Assembly: GCF_028200735.1 (NCBI RefSeq)
Contig: NZ_JAQKPV010000004.1
Location: 342,425 to 406,424 of the forward strand
Length of the DNA: 64,000 nt
Direction: 5' to 3'
From: Streptomyces sp. ACA25
Lineage (GTDB): Bacteria > Actinomycetota > Actinomycetes > Streptomycetales > Streptomycetaceae
The notes beneath the pieces are model-generated. The model did not search any database. It was not told the origin of the DNA and saw only the letters and a list, made by a program, of their open reading frames with translations. Both the position numbers and the translations under genes were made by a program. Positions 1 through 8,937 of this stretch are shown in pieces (positions within the stretch are counted from its first letter, which is position 1; each line of letters starts with the position of its first letter).

Positions 1-1
1 T

Positions 2-883
2 GTCGGTTCCGCCGTCGCCCGGCACCTCGAGGCCGACGGCCACGAAGTGCTCGTGCGCACCAGGGATCAGCTCGATCTCCGGGACGCGGCGCGGACGGAG
101 GCCTATCTGCGGGACATCCGCCCGGATGCCGTTGTGCTGGCGGCGGCCAAGGTGGGCGGGATCATGGCCAACCAGCGGTACCCGGTGCCCTTTTTGGAGG
201 ACAACCTGCGCATTCAGCTGAGCGTCATCGCCGGGTCGCACGCCGCAGACGTGGACCGGCTGCTCTTCCTGGGCTCCTCGTGCATCTACCCCAAGCACGC
301 GCCGCAGCCCATCCCGGAGGATTCCTTGCTGACCGGTCCGCTGGAACCGACCAACGAGCCGTACGCGCTGGCGAAGATCGCCGGCATATCCCAGGTGCGC
401 TCCTACCGACGGCAGTTCGGGCGCCGGTACATCGCCGCGATGCCGACCAACCTCTACGGGCCCGGGGACAACTTCGATCCCGAGACCTCGCATGTGCTGC
501 CCGCACTGATCCGCCGTTTCCACGAGGCGAAGGTCGAGGACCGGCAGGAGGTGGTGCTGTGGGGCAGCGGCACGCCGCGGCGGGAGTTCCTGCACAGTTC
601 CGACCTGGCCCGGGCCTGCCTGATGCTGCTGCGCGGGTACGACGACCAGATGCCGGTCAACGTGGGCTGCGGCCAGGACCTCACCATCGCGGAGCTGGCC
701 GGGACCGTCCGGGAGGCGGTCGGCTTCCGGGGCAGGATCGGCTGGGACCCGTCCAGGCCCGACGGCACGCCCCGGAAGCTGCTCGACGTGACCCGGCTGG
801 AAAAGCTGGGCTTCGCGCCGCGCATCCCGCTCGCGGACGGGATCCGGGACACCTATGAGTGGTGGCTGCATACGGGTGCCTGA
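2..883 (+). CDS. fcl: GDP-L-fucose synthase (partial, 5' end outside window)
   Basis: Extended short-chain dehydrogenase that epimerises and reduces GDP-4-keto-6-deoxymannose to GDP-L-fucose, a sugar donor for exopolysaccharides. The frame is open from base 2 and reads GSAVARHLEADGHEVLVRT, the end of the Rossmann dinucleotide-binding motif, so the true start lies upstream and the GTG at 47 is internal. The catalytic triad context is visible: LGSSCIYPK supplies the serine and PYALAKIAG supplies the YxxxK pair. It converges with the next gene, leaving 8 bp between stop codons. Its expected partner, GDP-mannose 4,6-dehydratase, is not in the window. Confidence 0.93.
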   Translation, partial: VGSAVARHLEADGHEVLVRTRDQLDLRDAARTEAYLRDIRPDAVVLAAAKVGGIMANQRYPVPFLEDNLRIQLSVIAGSHAADVDRLLFLGSSCIYPKHAPQPIPEDSLLTGPLEPTNEPYALAKIAGISQVRSYRRQFGRRYIAAMPTNLYGPGDNFDPETSHVLPALIRRFHEAKVEDRQEVVLWGSGTPRREFLHSSDLARACLMLLRGYDDQMPVNVGCGQDLTIAELAGTVREAVGFRGRIGWDPSRPDGTPRKLLDVTRLEKLGFAPRIPLADGIRDTYEWWLHTGA

Positions 884-891
884 CCGCGCGG

Positions 892-2394
892 TCAGTAGGC
901 GCCGCGGCCGTTGGCGACCGCGCGGACAGTGCGGGCCAGCACGTCCAGGTCGCCGGTCACGGACCAGTTGTCGGCGTAGGACAGGTCCAGCGCGACGCTC
1001 TCGTCCCAGGAGAGGTCGGAGCGTCCGCTGATCTGCCACGGACCGGTCATGCCGGGTCTCACCCCGAGGCGGCGGGCCTCCACGGCGTTGTACCCGGCCG
1101 CTTCCTGCGGCAGCGGGGGACGGGGGCCGACCAGCGACATCTCCCCGCGGACCACATTGACCAGCTGTGGCAGCTCGTCCAGCGAGCTGCGCCGCAGGAA
1201 GCGGCCCAGCCGGGTGACCCGGGGGTCGCGGCGCATCTTGAACAACGGTCCGTTCTGTTCGCCCAATTCCTCCAGCAGGGGGCGCCGGGCCTCGGCGTCG
1301 GGCACCATGGTGCGGAACTTCCACATGGTGAACGGGATTCCGTGCTGCCCGACGCGGGTCTGCCGGTAGAGGGCCGGACCGCGGGAGTCCAGCCGTACGG
1401 CCAGCGCGAGCAGCGCCAGCACCGGCGAGAGAAGGACCAGCCCGACTGCCGCCCCGGTGCGGTCGAGTGTGCTCTTCAGGGCCAGCTGCGGGCCCTGGCG
1501 GACGGGGGGCGTGATGTGCAGGAGGTTCAGCCCGGCGGCGGTGAAGACCTCCACCCGGCGCCGGGTGATGTCGGTGAGCCCGGAGGCGACGACCAGGAGG
1601 AGCCCGGCGTCCTGCACCGCCCAGCTGAGGCGGCGCAGCCGGTCCCCGGTGAGCCGGGAGCCGGGGGCGACCAGCACCAGGTCCGCGTCATGCCGCCGGG
1701 CGGCGCGCAGGACGGTCAGGCCGTCGCTCTCGCCGCTGCCGCCGCGGGCGGGTGGGCCGCCCGGTGTTCCTTCGCCGTCCAGCCGGCCGGCCTCGGGGAC
1801 CCCGCTGGCGAGCCGCCCGGCTCCGACCGGAACGGCGCCGACCACGACATACGCGTGATCGGTGCGGGCGGCCAGCTGATCGGTGACGGTGTCCAGGGAT
1901 AAGCACTCGCCGACGACCAGGACCCGGCGGACGGCCTGTGCCTGGTGGCGCTGGGCGCTGAGATGTCCGTGCACGAGTGCCCGGGCCGGACCGGAGAAGA
2001 ACAGTGCGGGCGTGAGGGCCAGCAGGGCGGTGAGCACCGCTGAGCTCTCACCGGTGATCACCCGCAGCACGGCGAGCAGCCCGCCGAGCAGGAGCCAGTC
2101 GTGCAGGGTGGCGAGCAGCCCGCGGGACTCGCCGAGGGAGCGGGAGCCGTACCGGCCGTAGCCGGTGCGGATCGCGAGCCAGGAGAGCGTGGCCACCAGG
2201 GCGGCCGGTACGGCGTGCGGTTCTCCGGCAAGCTGGAACACCAGCAGTACCGGCAGGAGAACGCCCGCGGCGTCGGCGGCCAGGACGACGGGCAGATACC
2301 ACGCTGCCTTGTCCCGGTGCGGACCGCGGCGCGGGCGGACGGGTGTGGACGGTGTGTGGACGGACTCGGGACGTGGAACGTCCGTGTAGCTCAT
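892..2394 (-). CDS. Exopolysaccharide polyprenyl glycosylphosphotransferase
   Basis: Membrane enzyme of the WbaP/WcaJ family that moves a sugar-1-phosphate onto undecaprenyl phosphate and so starts polysaccharide repeat-unit synthesis. At 500 aa it has the family layout: N-terminal hydrophobic helices (LPVVLAADAAGVLLPVLLVF and following), a central CoA-binding-like domain, and the bacterial sugar transferase domain with KFRTM, DELPQL and SLVGPRPP. The ATG at 2394 was chosen over longer frames because GGGGGG lies just upstream. It lies tail-to-tail with fcl, which suggests one fucose-containing polysaccharide pathway. Sugar specificity cannot be read from the sequence. Confidence 0.92.
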   Translation of the reverse strand: MSYTDVPRPESVHTPSTPVRPRRGPHRDKAAWYLPVVLAADAAGVLLPVLLVFQLAGEPHAVPAALVATLSWLAIRTGYGRYGSRSLGESRGLLATLHDWLLLGGLLAVLRVITGESSAVLTALLALTPALFFSGPARALVHGHLSAQRHQAQAVRRVLVVGECLSLDTVTDQLAARTDHAYVVVGAVPVGAGRLASGVPEAGRLDGEGTPGGPPARGGSGESDGLTVLRAARRHDADLVLVAPGSRLTGDRLRRLSWAVQDAGLLLVVASGLTDITRRRVEVFTAAGLNLLHITPPVRQGPQLALKSTLDRTGAAVGLVLLSPVLALLALAVRLDSRGPALYRQTRVGQHGIPFTMWKFRTMVPDAEARRPLLEELGEQNGPLFKMRRDPRVTRLGRFLRRSSLDELPQLVNVVRGEMSLVGPRPPLPQEAAGYNAVEARRLGVRPGMTGPWQISGRSDLSWDESVALDLSYADNWSVTGDLDVLARTVRAVANGRGAY

Positions 2395-2421
2395 CAACCC
2401 CCCAGGGCGGGCACCAATGAA

Positions 2422-2459
2422 GAAGCGCGTCCCACATCTCCCCATGTGCGGCGCGCTTC
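2422..2459 (-). terminator. Hairpin after hmuV
   Basis: GAAGCGCG at 2422-2429 pairs with CGCGCTTC at 2452-2459, with an inner CACAT/ATGTG pairing. It sits between the hmuV stop (2517) and the start of the glycosylphosphotransferase (2394), so it probably ends the heme-uptake operon. There is no U tract, as is usual in Streptomyces. Confidence 0.6.
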
Positions 2460-2516
2460 GTTGCCTTGAGGAGACTAGGGCAATCCCCGGGATTTCTCCC
2501 GCTGTTCGGCACACCT

Positions 2517-3380
2517 TTACGTAAATGTTCGATACGCTGGCGCGTTCCTTTCGTGTCTGCGCGGAAGGACCACCGGGCAGGACGTGACGGGGTGCGGGAA
2601 AACGTCCACCGGGTGCCGGTAGACGTTGCGGAGGAGCTCCTCCGTCAGTACGGCCGCCGGCGGGCCGTCGCCGGCGACGGTGCCGTGCCGCAGCACCAGT
2701 ACCCGGTCGGCGTGGGCCGCGGCCAGTCCGAGGTCGTGCAGGACCACCACCACGGCGTCGCCTGCCGCGGCCCGTTCCCGGCAGATCCTCAGCACCAGCT
2801 CCTGGTGGCGCAGGTCGAGGGCGGCGGTCGGCTCGTCCAGCAGCAGCAGGGGAGCCCGCTGGGCGAGCACCCGCGACAGCGCCACCCGGGCCCGTTCGCC
2901 GCCGGAGAGTGCGGAGAACGGGCGTTCCGCGAACTCGGCGGCCTCGGTGGCGCCAAGGGCCTGGGCAACGGCGGCGTCGTCGGAGTCCTCCGCGGGGGTG
3001 CCCGCCCAGGGCGCCCGGCCCATCCGCACCACCTCCTCGACCGTGAAGGGGAAGGACAGCGAGGCGTCCTGCGGCAGCACGGCCCGGCGCATCGCCAGCT
3101 CCCGTGCTCCCCAGGCGCCGGCCGGGCGTCCGGCGATCCGCACCTCCCCGGCCCCGGCCGGGGTGTCCGCTGCGAGCACGGACAGCAGGGTCGACTTGCC
3201 GGCCCCGTTGGGTCCCACCAGGGCGAGCACCTCCCCGGCGGTCACCGACAGGTCGACGCCCGACAGCACGGTCCGTCCGCCGAGCCGCACGGACACGCCA
3301 TGGGCCCCGGCCACCGTCGCGCCCGGCGTGGCGGTCCCCGGCAGTCGAGGGGCGCGCCTCCTCAGCAGATCCCGGATCAT
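2517..3380 (-). CDS. hmuV: Heme ABC transporter ATP-binding protein
   Basis: ATPase subunit of a heme/iron-siderophore importer, 287 aa. Walker A is GPNGAGKST, the signature is LSGGERARV, and Walker B is LLLLDEPTAALD followed by a switch histidine in VVVLHDL. The ATG at 3380 overlaps the TGA of the permease gene as ATGA, which fixes the start and implies translational coupling; the longer open frame reaching 4229 is only the shadow of that permease gene. Heme rather than siderophore specificity is inferred from the neighbouring HtaA and heme oxygenase genes. Confidence 0.93.
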   Translation of the reverse strand: MIRDLLRRRAPRLPGTATPGATVAGAHGVSVRLGGRTVLSGVDLSVTAGEVLALVGPNGAGKSTLLSVLAADTPAGAGEVRIAGRPAGAWGARELAMRRAVLPQDASLSFPFTVEEVVRMGRAPWAGTPAEDSDDAAVAQALGATEAAEFAERPFSALSGGERARVALSRVLAQRAPLLLLDEPTAALDLRHQELVLRICRERAAAGDAVVVVLHDLGLAAAHADRVLVLRHGTVAGDGPPAAVLTEELLRNVYRHPVDVFPHPVTSCPVVLPRRHERNAPAYRTFT

Positions 3381-4537
3381 GCCCAGCCTCCCTGCCGGCG
3401 GCGGGTGCGGCGCAGCAGCCAGAAGAAGAACGGGCTGCCGATGAGCGCGGTCAGCACGCCCAGGGGCAGTTCCGCCGGGGCGGCGAGGGTGCGGGCGAAG
3501 AGATCGGCGGCGAGCAGGACCAGGGCGCCGGCCAGCGCACTGCCGGGCACCAGGAAGCGGTGGCCCGGGCCGGCGGCCATCCGCAGCAGGTGGGGGACGA
3601 GCAGGCCGACGAACGTGATGACGCCGGCCACCGCGACGGCAGCCGCCGTCAGCAGCGCCACCACCAGGACCAGCGCGATCCGCAGCCGTTCGACGTCCAC
3701 CCCCAGGTGCCGGGCGGGCCGCTCGCCCAGTGCCAGGAGGTCGAGCCGGCGGGCGTACAGCGGAGCCACCGCGAGGCCGAGCAGGGCGCACGGGGCGACG
3801 GCGAGCACCTTCGGCCAGGTGGCCTGCGCCAGCGAGCCCAGCTGCCAGAAGGTGATCTCGGTGAGCTGGGCGTTGTCGGCGAAGAAGATGAACAGCCCGA
3901 TCAGGGCGCCGGCGAAGGCGTTGACCGCGATGCCGGTGAGGATCAGCGTGACGACCTCGGTGCGCCCTCCGGAGCGGGACAACGCGTAGACCAGCAGCAC
4001 GGTGAGAAGCCCGGACACGAACGCGCAGGCCGTCACCGTCCAGTTGCCGGCGAAGCGCAGCCCGAAGGCGATGGCTCCCACCGCCCCGACGGCCGCCCCG
4101 GCCGAGATGCCGATGACGCCGGGCTCGGCGAGCGGGTTGCCGAACACCCCTTGCATCAATGCCCCCGCGCAGCCGAGGGAGGCACCGACCAGCAGGGCGA
4201 GCACCACCCGGGGCAGCCGGACGTTCCACAGCACGCTCTCCCCGACCCGGTCCAGTGGCGAACCGCCGATCCCGGCGCGGTGGGCGAAGGAGGAGAGCAC
4301 CTCGCCGAGCGGAATCCGGAAGGCACCCACCCCGGCGGACAGCAGCACCAGCAAGACAACTCCGGTCAGCAGGGCGGCCGTCAGCAGCGTCGTGCGGCGG
4401 GACCGGGCCTGGCGGGGGAGCGCCGTCCCCGGTTCCTGGGAGGGGCCGGCGGCGAGCTGGGGAGCGGTGGGTTCCGGGGCGGCGGGAGCCGGTCCCGGCC
4501 CGGACGGCCCCCGGGATGTCGAGGCGGGCCGGGTCAT
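3377..4537 (-). CDS. hmuU: Heme ABC transporter permease
   Basis: FecCD-family permease of 386 aa with about ten hydrophobic segments. It has the family motifs RLPRVVLALLVGASLGCAGA near the start and PLAEPGVIGISAGA following. The first 50 residues are a Pro/Ala-rich cytoplasmic extension that may be non-native if a later start is used. It overlaps both partners by 4 nt (ATGA at 3377-3380 with hmuV and at 4534-4537 with hmuT), so the three genes form one tightly coupled operon. The protein would form the channel across the cytoplasmic membrane. Confidence 0.93.
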   Translation of the reverse strand: MTRPASTSRGPSGPGPAPAAPEPTAPQLAAGPSQEPGTALPRQARSRRTTLLTAALLTGVVLLVLLSAGVGAFRIPLGEVLSSFAHRAGIGGSPLDRVGESVLWNVRLPRVVLALLVGASLGCAGALMQGVFGNPLAEPGVIGISAGAAVGAVGAIAFGLRFAGNWTVTACAFVSGLLTVLLVYALSRSGGRTEVVTLILTGIAVNAFAGALIGLFIFFADNAQLTEITFWQLGSLAQATWPKVLAVAPCALLGLAVAPLYARRLDLLALGERPARHLGVDVERLRIALVLVVALLTAAAVAVAGVITFVGLLVPHLLRMAAGPGHRFLVPGSALAGALVLLAADLFARTLAAPAELPLGVLTALIGSPFFFWLLRRTRRRQGGWA

Positions 4538-5556
4538 GGCCGGCTGCGCCCCTGCACGTCGCCGTCCGCGTGGAGCTGGGCGGCGAGGTCGGACAGCACC
4601 TGGTCGGTCCGTGGCCCGTAGTTCAGCAGGACCCCGTCGTCGATGCTCACCACCCGGCGGTCCAGGCCGGCCGGGGTCTCGGCGATCCCGGGAATCTCCA
4701 GCATCCCGTCGATGCCGCCGACCGAGTCAAGTCCTTTGGCCATCAGCAGGATCACGTCCGGTGCGGCCGCCGCGAGCGCTTCGCTGGTCAGCGGGGTGAA
4801 ATCCCTGACCAGGCCGGACTCGGCGCCCGCGTCGATGCCGCCGGCGGCCTCGATGAGCGAGACCGCCCCCGACTCGGCGCCGCCCATCAGGTACACCGAG
4901 GCGCTGCCGCGAAGGTAGAGGAACGCCACTCGGGGCCGGTCACCGTGCGCGGGCACCTGATCCCGCGCCGTGGAGATGCGGGCCTCGGTGCGTTCGGTCA
5001 GCGCGGCCCCGGCGTCCGGCACCCCCAGTACCTCCGCCACCGCGGCGATCCGTCCGGTGACATCGTCGAGTTCCAGGGCGGCGCCGATTTGAATCACGGG
5101 TACGCCCGCTGCCCGGATCTGTCCGACGGCCTCCTCGGGGCCGGTGGTGACCTCGGCCAGCACCACATCGGGGCGCAACGACAGGACGCTCTCCGCGGAG
5201 ACCTCGTGCCCGCGGGTGACCACCGGCAGCCCGTCGGCCTCCTCGAAGGTCGCGGTGATGTCGCGGGCCACCACCCGGTCCCCGAGCCCGAGGGTGAACA
5301 CCACCTCGGCGAGCGATCCGGACAGCGGCACGATCCGGTCCGCGGACTCCACGGTCACCCGTAGCCCGTCCGCGGACTCGGCCACGGCCGGCAACTCCGG
5401 CACGGGAGAGGGTCCGTCGAGCGGCTCGATCCGGTCGGTCGCCCCGGCCGGGTGCTGTTCCGGCCGGGCGTCCGCCGTGCCGCCGCAGCCGGTGGCAGCC
5501 GGCAGCACCAGCAGGGGCAGGAGGAGGTATCCGAGCAGTCTCGGCCGGTGGTGCAC
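4534..5556 (-). CDS. hmuT: Heme substrate-binding lipoprotein
   Basis: Periplasmic-binding-protein-like receptor of 340 aa that hands heme to HmuUV. A hydrophobic leader ends in a lipobox-like PAATGC with Cys24, so it should be lipid-anchored on the outer face of the membrane. The rest matches class III metal-chelate binding proteins: VPLSGSLAEVVFTLGLGDRV at the N-domain, a long linker helix, and DVILLMAKGLDS in the C-domain. It is the first gene of hmuTUV and faces the divergent HtaA genes across an iron box, which supports heme as ligand. Confidence 0.9.
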   Translation of the reverse strand: MHHRPRLLGYLLLPLLVLPAATGCGGTADARPEQHPAGATDRIEPLDGPSPVPELPAVAESADGLRVTVESADRIVPLSGSLAEVVFTLGLGDRVVARDITATFEEADGLPVVTRGHEVSAESVLSLRPDVVLAEVTTGPEEAVGQIRAAGVPVIQIGAALELDDVTGRIAAVAEVLGVPDAGAALTERTEARISTARDQVPAHGDRPRVAFLYLRGSASVYLMGGAESGAVSLIEAAGGIDAGAESGLVRDFTPLTSEALAAAAPDVILLMAKGLDSVGGIDGMLEIPGIAETPAGLDRRVVSIDDGVLLNYGPRTDQVLSDLAAQLHADGDVQGRSRP

Positions 5557-5607
5557 CAGGGGACCGCCTTTCCGGGTGAGGGGGGAGGGAGCGGCAACAC
5601 GTTGAAG

Positions 5608-5626
5608 TTAGGTTAGCCTAACCTCA
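5608..5626. promoter_or_regulatory. Iron box (DtxR/DmdR-type operator)
   Basis: TTAGGTTAGCCTAACCTCA matches the known actinobacterial iron box TTAGGTTAGSCTAACCTAA at 18 of 19 positions. It lies between hmuT (start 5556, leftward) and the first HtaA gene (start 5665, rightward), so one site could repress both directions when iron is plentiful. The match is seen directly; binding by DmdR1 is inferred. Confidence 0.88.
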
Positions 5627-5664
5627 GTTTTGCTCCTCGACTCCTGGTCTCCCGGAGGGACCCG

Positions 5665-7200
5665 ATGCTGCCCGCACTTCCGCGCGCCCTCGTGGCGGCT
5701 CTTCTGCTCACCCTGCCGCTCGCGCTGCTGCCGGCCTCCCTCGCGCACGCCGCGGAGCGCACGGTTTCCGGCGGACGCCTCGACTGGGGCGTCAAGTCCT
5801 CCTTCCGGACCTACGTCACCGGCCCCGTCGCCCAGGGCGGCTGGAGCCTGTCCGCCGGTGCCGCCACCCTCGGAACCGGCGCGTTCCGGTTCCACTCGGC
5901 CCAGGGCTCCTACGACCCCGGCAGCGGAGCCACCACCGCCCGTTACGCCGGTGGCGTGCGCTTCACCGGGCACCCGGAGAGCGACGGCTCAGCCGCCCTC
6001 GACCTCACCCTCAGTAACCCGACGGTACGGCTCTCCGGCGGCTCCGGGACCCTGCATGCCGACATGCGCAGCCGGGACCGGGCCTCCGGCGACTTCCTCG
6101 ACCGTGCCCAGGTCCCGCTGGCCACACTGAACCTGACGGGAGTGGACCTGCGCGGTGGCACCGGCGTTGCGGTTTCCGGCATCCCGGCCACCCTCACCGC
6201 CGAAGGCGCCGTGGCGTTCGCCGGGTACTACGAGGCGGGCACCGCCCTCGACCCGGTCAGCCTGTCCGCCGACACCTTGGATCCGGACCCCGGACAGGAG
6301 GACGCCCCGGAAACCCCCGGCGACCCGGACCCCGCCGACGGGGAAGCAGCGGAAGAAGAAGCCGGGCCCGCGGACACCGGCGCCATCGCCGACGCGGTCG
6401 TCGACTGGGGCGTGCGGCGCACCTTCCGGGAGTACGTCACCGGCGAGATCGCCGCGGGGACATGGGAGGTGACGGACGGAGCCCGGGACGGCGGCGCGGT
6501 GTTCCGCTTCACCGCGGGCAAGGGAAACCACGACGCGCGGCAACGCACGGTGGACGCCCGGTTCAGCGGCACCCTGCACTTCACCGGCAACGGCCTCGAC
6601 CTCACGCTGAGCGCCGTCACTGTCTCTGTCCAGGACGGCGAGGGAACCCTGTCCGCCGACGTCCGCAGCGACGGCACCACCGAGAAGGGCCGGCCGCTCG
6701 TCACCTTCGACGCGCCGTCACTCGCCCCCGAGGAAGGGCTGCTGCTCGTCACCGAGGCACCCGCACGGCTCACCGACGCCGGTGCCGCGGCATTCGGCGG
6801 ACTCTATGCGGCGGGCACCGGCATGGACCCGGTGACCCTGGCCGTCGCCCTCGACGCGGAGGCCGAACTCCCCGTCCTGCCCGACCTGGGCAGTGAGCCC
6901 CCCGCCGAGCCCGAGCCGGCCGGAGCCCCCGTGCAGGCGCCGGGGCACGCGGAGCCCGGTGACGCCGGACCGGCCGCGTCCTCCTCCTCCCTGCCCCTTC
7001 TCGCCACGACCGCTGCGGGCGCTCTGCTGCTGCTCAGCACGGTCTGTCTCCTGCTGCTGCGCCGCAACCGCCGCCCGGCGGACGCGGCCACCCCGCCCCC
7101 TACGACCACACCCCCAGGACCACCCGGCACCGATCGCCGTACCCGCACCGACACCGATACCGACACCCTTCCCACCACCGAGGAGACACCCCGGTCATGA
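5665..7200 (+). CDS. htaA: HtaA-domain heme-binding membrane protein, two domains
   Basis: Surface protein of 511 aa. It has a signal peptide (residues 1-30, cleavage near AHA-AE), an HtaA domain at about 38-203 beginning DWGVKSSFRTYVTG, a second at about 247-396 beginning DWGVRRTFREYVTG, an acidic/proline linker and a transmembrane helix at about 443-466 followed by RRNRR. HtaA domains bind heme through a conserved Tyr and His. Domain 1 has the His (FTGHP, His103), but domain 2 has FTGNG, with Asn309 where His is expected. The TGA overlaps the next ATG. It has no LAXTG motif, unlike its neighbour, so it is probably a membrane anchor close to HmuT. Confidence 0.88.
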   Translation: MLPALPRALVAALLLTLPLALLPASLAHAAERTVSGGRLDWGVKSSFRTYVTGPVAQGGWSLSAGAATLGTGAFRFHSAQGSYDPGSGATTARYAGGVRFTGHPESDGSAALDLTLSNPTVRLSGGSGTLHADMRSRDRASGDFLDRAQVPLATLNLTGVDLRGGTGVAVSGIPATLTAEGAVAFAGYYEAGTALDPVSLSADTLDPDPGQEDAPETPGDPDPADGEAAEEEAGPADTGAIADAVVDWGVRRTFREYVTGEIAAGTWEVTDGARDGGAVFRFTAGKGNHDARQRTVDARFSGTLHFTGNGLDLTLSAVTVSVQDGEGTLSADVRSDGTTEKGRPLVTFDAPSLAPEEGLLLVTEAPARLTDAGAAAFGGLYAAGTGMDPVTLAVALDAEAELPVLPDLGSEPPAEPEPAGAPVQAPGHAEPGDAGPAASSSSLPLLATTAAGALLLLSTVCLLLLRRNRRPADAATPPPTTTPPGPPGTDRRTRTDTDTDTLPTTEETPRS

Positions 7201-8861
7201 CCGCCACCCGACAGAGATACGCCCGCAACAGCGCCCTGCTGCTCGCGGCCGCCACCGCCACCTGCCTGGCTGCCACCGCCTTCGCCCCGGCCGCGATGGC
7301 CGACGGGGCCCCGGCGCAGCCTTCCCGGACGATCGACCTGAGCGACGGCGTCCTGGACTGGGGTGTGAAGCAGTCCTTCCGCTCCTATGTCACCAGCCCG
7401 ATGGCCCGTGGAGAGATCACCGTGTCCGACGGTGCCGAGCGCACCGAGAACGGTGGCTTCCGCTTCAGCGGCGGCAGCGGCAGTTACGACACGAGCACCC
7501 ACTCGGTGGACACCGCCTTCCCGGGCAGCGTCCGCTTCGAGAGCCATCACGGCGAGCTCAACCTCCAGCTCTCGGACCTGCAGTTGGTCACCGAGGGACG
7601 GGTGAACGGCGTCCTCATCGCCGATGTCACCGTCGACGGTGCGAGGGAGGAAGCGGTCGAGTTCGCCACCCTGGACCTGTCCGGTGTCTCACCGGACCGG
7701 GGAGAGGACGGCACCCTGTCCTTCGCGGACATTCCCGCGACGCTGACCGCCGACGGAGCGGACGCCTTCCGCTACCAGGGCAACCCGATGTACGAGCCGG
7801 GCACCGAACTGGACCCGGCCACCCTGACCGTGGGCACCGGTTCCGGCGGCGGCACTTCGGGCGGCGGCGAGACCGGCGGGGAATCCGGAGGCGAGACCGG
7901 AGGAACGGGAAGCACCGGAGGAACGGGAAGCACCGGCGGTACGGGAAGCACCGGCGGTACGGGCGGCACCGGTTCCGGGGGTGGGGAGGACACCGGCGGT
8001 ACGGGCGGCACGACGGACTCCGGTGGCAGTGGCGGCTCCGGTGATCCGGCGGGCGGCTCGGGCGGCGTTCCGGTCGACACCCCGGACGAGGCCCCGGGCA
8101 CCGTGGTGGACGGCACCGCGGACTGGGGGGTCAAGGAGTCCTTCCGTTCCTACGTCACCGGTCCGGTCGGCGGCGGCACTGTCGAGCTGGTGGGCGGGGC
8201 GACCGAGCACGCCCACGGGTACCGCTTCCCGAACGCCCGGGGCGAGTACGACGCCGAAGCGGGCAGCCTGGAGGCGGCGTTCGAGGGCAGCGTGCGTTTC
8301 CTCGCCCACGAGCACCACGGTGAGTACTCGCTGGACCTGAAGTTCTCCGCGCTGACGGTCGAGGTGAACGGCAGCAGCGGTGAACTCGTCGCCGATGTTT
8401 CGTCCAAGGACCGGGAGACCGGCGCGGTGACGCGGACCGCCGCCGTCACCGTCGCGGAACTCGCCCTTCCGTCGGGCGGAGCGACGGCCCGGGACGACGT
8501 GCTCGTACTGGAGGCCCTGCCCGCCACGCTCACCGCTGACGGGGCCGAGGCATTCGGCGGCTTCTACGCCGCCGGCGCCGCACTCGACCCGCTCACCGTC
8601 ACGGTCACCCTCAGCGAGAACGCGGAGCTGCCCCCCGGCACTCCCGGCGGGGGCACGTCCGGCGGCGGTACCTCGGTGGTCACGTCCACCGGGGGCGTTA
8701 CCGGTGGCACCGGGCCGATGGGCGGCGCCACCGGAGGCGCGCTGGCCGCCACCGGCTCCCCGGTGCTGTCCATGATCGGCGGCGCCGCGGCACTGACCGC
8801 GGCCGGCGGTGCGGCCTTCTGGGTCACCCGCCGCCGCACGGCCTCCCCCGCTGCCGGCTGA
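7197..8861 (+). CDS. htaA: HtaA-domain heme-binding surface protein with LAATG sorting signal
   Basis: Secreted protein of 554 aa with a signal peptide (about 1-36, AMA-DG), HtaA domain 1 (about 53-213, DWGVKQSFRSYVTS, His in FESHHG), a glycine/threonine/serine linker (about 215-291), HtaA domain 2 (about 309-470, DWGVKESFRSYVTG, His in AHEHHG), a second Gly-rich stretch and a C-terminal sorting signal. The signal is LAATG at residues 516-520, then a hydrophobic helix and an RRR tail. LAXTG is the known target of class E sortases in Streptomyces, so it should be covalently attached to the cell wall. The ATG overlaps the previous TGA (ATGA). Confidence 0.9.
   Translation: MTATRQRYARNSALLLAAATATCLAATAFAPAAMADGAPAQPSRTIDLSDGVLDWGVKQSFRSYVTSPMARGEITVSDGAERTENGGFRFSGGSGSYDTSTHSVDTAFPGSVRFESHHGELNLQLSDLQLVTEGRVNGVLIADVTVDGAREEAVEFATLDLSGVSPDRGEDGTLSFADIPATLTADGADAFRYQGNPMYEPGTELDPATLTVGTGSGGGTSGGGETGGESGGETGGTGSTGGTGSTGGTGSTGGTGGTGSGGGEDTGGTGGTTDSGGSGGSGDPAGGSGGVPVDTPDEAPGTVVDGTADWGVKESFRSYVTGPVGGGTVELVGGATEHAHGYRFPNARGEYDAEAGSLEAAFEGSVRFLAHEHHGEYSLDLKFSALTVEVNGSSGELVADVSSKDRETGAVTRTAAVTVAELALPSGGATARDDVLVLEALPATLTADGAEAFGGFYAAGAALDPLTVTVTLSENAELPPGTPGGGTSGGGTSVVTSTGGVTGGTGPMGGATGGALAATGSPVLSMIGGAAALTAAGGAAFWVTRRRTASPAAG
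7905..7972 (+). repeat. 18-bp tandem repeat in the HtaA linker
   Basis: The unit ACGGGAAGCACCGGNGGN occurs three times in a row at 7905-7958, with a degenerate fourth to 7972. It encodes TGSTGG repeats of the flexible linker between the two HtaA domains. Such repeats can change copy number by slippage without breaking the frame. Confidence 0.8.
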
Positions 8862-8883
8862 CGGTCCGGCACGCAGCACGGCG

Positions 8884-8916
8884 GCGCCCGCTCCTTCCGT
8901 GCGGAGGAGCGGGCGC
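8884..8916. terminator. Bidirectional terminator hairpin
   Basis: GCGCCCGCTCCT (8884-8895) pairs perfectly with AGGAGCGGGCGC (8905-8916) across a 9-nt loop. It lies between the convergent stops of the HtaA gene (8861) and heme oxygenase (8938). Confidence 0.75.
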
Positions 8917-8937
8917 TCGCCTGCGGCAGACGGGCCG

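Noticed and set aside
3104..4621. 505-codon open frame on the plus strand
   Set aside because: It is antisense to hmuU and hmuV, Arg/Gly/Pro/Gln-rich, and the minus-strand genes have clear transporter motifs.
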